Positions 61,401 through 64,000 of a stretch of 64,000 bases of DNA are shown piece after piece. A program made the position numbers and the translations under genes. Every line of letters begins with the position of its first letter. Within the stretch, counting starts at the first letter, position 1. The stretch comes from Paenibacillus eucommiae (GTDB lineage Bacteria; Bacillota; Bacilli; Paenibacillales; NBRC-103111): the NCBI RefSeq assembly GCF_017874215.1, contig NZ_JAGGLB010000021.1, positions 62,001 to 126,000 on the forward strand, in the 5' to 3' direction. Under the pieces are notes generated by a model, which saw only the letters and a list, made by a program, of their open reading frames with translations, did no database searches and was not told the DNA's origin.

Positions 61401-64000
61401 TTCGATCCGAAAGTATTTACGGATCATCCGGAATATTATCCGGGAGGGGTCGTACCAACACATGCATACGAATGGCAGCCATGCTTTAATGACCAAACAG
61501 CAGAAGCGGCAATTCAGCGTATTATGGATTATTTTGAAGAGCATCCGGATGAAATGTCCTACTCCTTAGGCATTAATGATAGTAAAATATTTTGTGAAAC
61601 GGATCCCAATCATCCTGATTACCCGGGAAAAATGAATTCAGTAGGCGCTGTCGATATGTCAGATATCTACTATCCCTGGGTCAATAAAGTAGTTGAGGGT
61701 GTATTGGAGAATGAAAAATACAAGGACAAATATTTTGGGCTGCTGGCCTATTGGAATGTATTTGATCCCCCAACAACGGTGAAACTTAATTCCCATGTCG
61801 TTCCTTATATTACGGATGACCGCATGTCCTGGAGTGATCCATCAATGGAAGAGGCCGGAAAACAGCATGCAGAAAACTGGAATGAGGCAGCTACAAATCT
61901 AGGATTTTACGAATATTTCTTCGGATCGCTATATAATTTACCACGCGTCTATATGCATAAGATGGATGAAGTCTACAAATATGCCCAGGAGCTAGGCGTA
62001 ATCGGTCATGTTGCGGAATTGTTTCCGAACTTTGGTGAAGGTCCGAAGCCGTGGGTTTCAGCTAAGCTCCAGTGGAATCCAAATCTAGATACCGATGAGC
62101 TTTTGAATGAATGGTACGAACGGGCCGTTGGTACGGAAGCCGCGCCATTTTTAGCACAATATTATAGTCAATGGGAGGAGTTCTGGACCACACGTATACT
62201 GGATACCAAATGGTTCAAAACCTGGGCGAACAGCGCTCCCCGTTCTAATTTTATGATTTTTTACGATTATAGTTACTTTGAAGCTGTTACCGCAGAAGAT
62301 ATGGCTGCCAGCCGGCTGCTTTTGGAAGAGGTAGTTGCTAAAGCGCAAACTGTTGAACAAAAGAAACGTGCCGCGCTGCTCCTGCGCACATTCGAATATT
62401 ATGAAGCTTCAGCCCTTTCCTACCCGCGTGTCGAAGATACAGCCATTCCTTCCAATGAACAGGAAGCGTTGAAGATGCTTGATTTCATCAAGGAAAGTAG
62501 GGTAATGGCCAAGAAACGGGTCGAATTAAGGAATCAATTTAAGGGTGATCCGATTCTGGAAATATCAGACTATCTAGGTTATGGAGTTTGGGACGGCGTA
62601 CAGGTTAAATATATTTCTATTTTGAAAAAGTATGTGGAGACCGAGCCGGCGAACGGGATGGTTGGGATCCTTCTGAACGAGCTTATAGCAGAAATTGGTC
62701 TCGTAGATTTTTCTGCAACTGCTGTTAAAACGACTGCCAGCAAAACTGAAATATTAAATTCTCTCGATTTCAGCATGGGGCCTTGGGTGGAAGCGGCGCC
62801 GTTCTCCGATTTCCTGGTGATAAATTCGAAAAAAGAACCACCGACAGAAACGAAGGTATACTTATTGTGGGATGACGATAACCTCTATGTCGGCTATGAA
62901 AACTTTGACAGTGACATGTCTAAGATGGTTGTGAGTGAGGATACGACGAATGGATGGTGGAGAAGCGGAGGGGATGATGCGAATGAAACGTTTGTAACCG
63001 GAGATCCAAAAGGAGCTTTTACCGGCTTCATGACAAATCCGAATGCAATCAATTTAATCTATCAGAAACAACCACTTGCGGGTCCGGTAAACGATCCAAA
63101 CACAGTATGGGAGTCCAGCACTCGAATCGAAAACGACCGTTGGAATTTGATTCAAGTCATTCCATTCTCGGACATTGGCGTTGATCCGAATGTGACTAAG
63201 ACCTTAATGGGGCTTTTCTTCAGGAATTATCACGGTCACCAAGTGTACTTGGGCTGGGGCGGTGGAGCACCCTGGAGAGCAGAGCATTTTAACCCCATAT
63301 ATCTCGTCGATGCGAAAAATCTGGTGCAGAATCCGTCATTTGAATCCGGAAATGAAACGCAGTTCTCGTCTTGGATGCAGTGGGTTGTAGACCCGAGCAT
63401 TCAAACCATCGAACGGACATCGACCGTTGCGCGCACAGGAGACCACAGCATTGTGCACACTGGAGTGGATGCAGGCGGAGGGCCATTTCAGGATATAACA
63501 CTTACACCTGGGAGGTACAAAGAAGTTTTGTATTATTATGTACCGTTGGAGTCCAGTGCCGAAGGGAAAATCGAAATTATCAACTATGTCATGGATCCGG
63601 ACTGGGGGACAAATATCGGGGGTTCGATCTCTCCACCTGCCGAGTTTGGTTTAATCAAAGGCCGCTGGGAGAAGTTCGAGCATATTTTCGAAATCAAACC
63701 CGAGTACAACGGAATCATAAGCCGAAATCTGCGAATGGCCATCAGCATTTCAGGACTTAAGCCTGGCGAACAGCTTTATATTGATGACGTCGCTTTGTAT
63801 AAACTTGAGAATTTAAATAGTTACGTCTCTAACGAAGCTGAGCTCAAGGCTGCGGTAGCCGACAGTACAATTCCGCTAATTGTAATTACAGAAGACATCA
63901 CGCTAACCGAGACGCTGCAAATCAACAGAGATGTCAACGTGGAAGGCAATAACAAAACGATCAAGGGCCATACTTCCAGTGGAACCGGGGGAAGCACAAA
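58500..64000 (+). CDS. Giant SLH exoprotein with GH67-like / DUF4838 region, paralog 2 (3' end outside window)
   Basis: At least 1,833 residues, still open at the window end. GAGGAGGA lies right before ATG 58500; signal peptide (RIFNLFLMICLIYSSFGSV) and three SLH domains (about 48-225) follow. Next comes the same V/T-rich beta-solenoid-like region as in paralog 1 (about 240-460), a Gly linker, three tandem 99-aa Ig-like repeats (about 482-765), the GH67 N-terminal-like segment (about 780-920; GTEFGVYAFLERYVGVIWLMPG) and the DUF4838-type region (about 920-1320). A family-9-like binding module (about 1420-1600; YLLWDDDNLYVGYENF), a CBM4/9-like module (about 1608-1770; NPSFESGNETQFSSW) and the start of a beta-helix-like segment complete it. 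Its extra modules suggest a different polysaccharide target from paralog 1. Confidence 0.85.
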   Translation, partial: MVSKKRVKRIFNLFLMICLIYSSFGSVITTVWSAEADPVDSAALSQNQFKDVEGHWAEQSLKKWTSSGLIQGYSDGTFRPDRTVNRGEIIALINRSFGFSEQSPILFSDLSVSDWEYEDVGKAVKVGYVEGYADGTIGAKQPVSRQEAAVIITRLLGLEVTEEGSAANVFTDTKQIPQWSRGAIAAVALAKLMEGYEDGSFKPVNAITRAEVVVILERALQSKTAFEYKKAGTYGPDEGIQTIHNNVVVSASGVTLQNMKITGNLLLAEGIKEGDVFLQNVTVVGTTSVNGGGMNSIHVENSVLGKVIVNKPVGTVRIVLKDEGTIAELIVETPVNLEQLNVADTAGIKLLKLSKELPKGSKITLIGGYIDDVLVAAKGIVIEFSKGVIKNLTVTEGATDTSITVGKDAHILSLILDAIIKVLGQGKIDKVNLSEKAKGTTFEKQPLLLEGPGVVYQGGWVGTGGGGGQENSGDDDDYIVFVSAENGSISVTMNTYEAPTNADFVVGQIINNNAPIAVAATLAAWDSATKTATLTVPIVSEGEIDQSVVYRVSYKNGTAIESEAFIVPGEEIVEVVEIVSVSAVNGSISVTMSAHEAPTSADFMVEQIINSNAPTVVAATLAAWDSTTKTATLTVPIVSEGEIDQSVVYRVSYKNGTAIESEAFIVPDEEIVEVIEIVSVSAENGSISVSMSTYEAPTSADFTVEQMINDNAPIALAANLTAWDSATKTATLTVPTVSEGEIEQSVVYRVSYKQAAAVEAAAFIVPAEPVVGPNKIKVVENGVARAQIIVAADASQQIRKAADTLKAYVKKSTGAELEIKTMEQLVGIEPSNMEYTNIFIGVSQAEDEANHQTLLQDMYSDGFIIDAQENNTITIIGPTPWGTEFGVYAFLERYVGVIWLMPGLDGEDVPQQQTIAISPETAVEKPATISRHFFGTEAELGLLNNAEWARRNRMHDNLKFHHNMNTLFDPKVFTDHPEYYPGGVVPTHAYEWQPCFNDQTAEAAIQRIMDYFEEHPDEMSYSLGINDSKIFCETDPNHPDYPGKMNSVGAVDMSDIYYPWVNKVVEGVLENEKYKDKYFGLLAYWNVFDPPTTVKLNSHVVPYITDDRMSWSDPSMEEAGKQHAENWNEAATNLGFYEYFFGSLYNLPRVYMHKMDEVYKYAQELGVIGHVAELFPNFGEGPKPWVSAKLQWNPNLDTDELLNEWYERAVGTEAAPFLAQYYSQWEEFWTTRILDTKWFKTWANSAPRSNFMIFYDYSYFEAVTAEDMAASRLLLEEVVAKAQTVEQKKRAALLLRTFEYYEASALSYPRVEDTAIPSNEQEALKMLDFIKESRVMAKKRVELRNQFKGDPILEISDYLGYGVWDGVQVKYISILKKYVETEPANGMVGILLNELIAEIGLVDFSATAVKTTASKTEILNSLDFSMGPWVEAAPFSDFLVINSKKEPPTETKVYLLWDDDNLYVGYENFDSDMSKMVVSEDTTNGWWRSGGDDANETFVTGDPKGAFTGFMTNPNAINLIYQKQPLAGPVNDPNTVWESSTRIENDRWNLIQVIPFSDIGVDPNVTKTLMGLFFRNYHGHQVYLGWGGGAPWRAEHFNPIYLVDAKNLVQNPSFESGNETQFSSWMQWVVDPSIQTIERTSTVARTGDHSIVHTGVDAGGGPFQDITLTPGRYKEVLYYYVPLESSAEGKIEIINYVMDPDWGTNIGGSISPPAEFGLIKGRWEKFEHIFEIKPEYNGIISRNLRMAISISGLKPGEQLYIDDVALYKLENLNSYVSNEAELKAAVADSTIPLIVITEDITLTETLQINRDVNVEGNNKTIKGHTSSGTGGST
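59943..60790 (+). repeat. Three 297-bp tandem repeats (99-aa Ig-like units)
   Basis: Units start at 59943, 60240 and 60537 (each at GTATCAGC) in exact 297-bp register and are highly similar at nucleotide level. Each encodes V-S-A-E-N-G-S-I-S-V followed by a small beta domain ending in VVYRVSYK. They separate the SLH/solenoid part from the catalytic-like part and probably serve as a spacer. Confidence 0.92.

Overview
The window looks like accessory, carbohydrate-scavenging chromosome from a Paenibacillus-like member of the Bacillota. The signs are strong GGAGG-type ribosome binding sites with many TTG/GTG starts, S-layer homology (SLH) domains on giant exoproteins, LplA/B/C-type sugar importers without their own ATPase, YesM/YesN two-component pairs, and membrane-anchored AraC regulators. 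I see no rRNA, tRNA, CRISPR array, phage or plasmid gene. All genes but one (an orphan solute-binding protein at 39789-41360) lie on the + strand.

Layout. 1-5888: 3' part of an SLH-anchored heparinase II/III-like polysaccharide lyase. 6975-11119: four-gene operon (RpiR regulator, GNAT acyltransferase, M20 deacylase, N-acylamino-acid racemase) that matches the known succinylation route converting D- to L-amino acids. 11224-13933: a ROK repressor and a cytosolic ceramidase-like hydrolase. 15179-28840: two permeases, an AraC regulator, a binding lipoprotein and a 2,495-residue SLH exoprotein with a parallel beta-helix and three discoidin-type domains. 29721-39081: YesM-like kinase, YesN-like regulator, a complete permease/permease/lipoprotein set, a Gfo/Idh/MocA dehydrogenase and an unknown protein. 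39789-51682: the orphan binding protein, then two paralogous AraC/binding-protein sets, only the first with permeases. 52558-64000: two paralogous giant SLH proteins with a GH67-like/DUF4838 region; the second runs off the window.

How the parts fit. The exoenzymes sit on the cell wall and cut polysaccharide, the importers take up oligosaccharides (energy presumably from a shared MsmX-type ATPase elsewhere), and sensor kinases or AraC receptors induce the sets. A promoter-region motif shared by 44051-44106, 47871-47926 and 52320-52375 suggests that the two AraC sets and the first GH67-like exoenzyme form one regulon. The substrate cannot be named from sequence.

The most unusual content is between genes. 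A composite non-coding element of about 0.45-0.6 kb recurs five times plus one partial copy (6020-6958, 13985-14541, 28987-29665, 39268-39782, 51833-52255), always in the + orientation. It carries up to four ATCGTTAA hairpins, a roughly 120-bp hairpin whose arms show compensatory changes between copies, and in one copy a clear rho-independent terminator. In the last copy a 108-bp MITE has inserted exactly into that terminator loop. Short helix-phased repeat arrays also mark several leaders, and in-frame short tandem repeats occur in many of the coding sequences.
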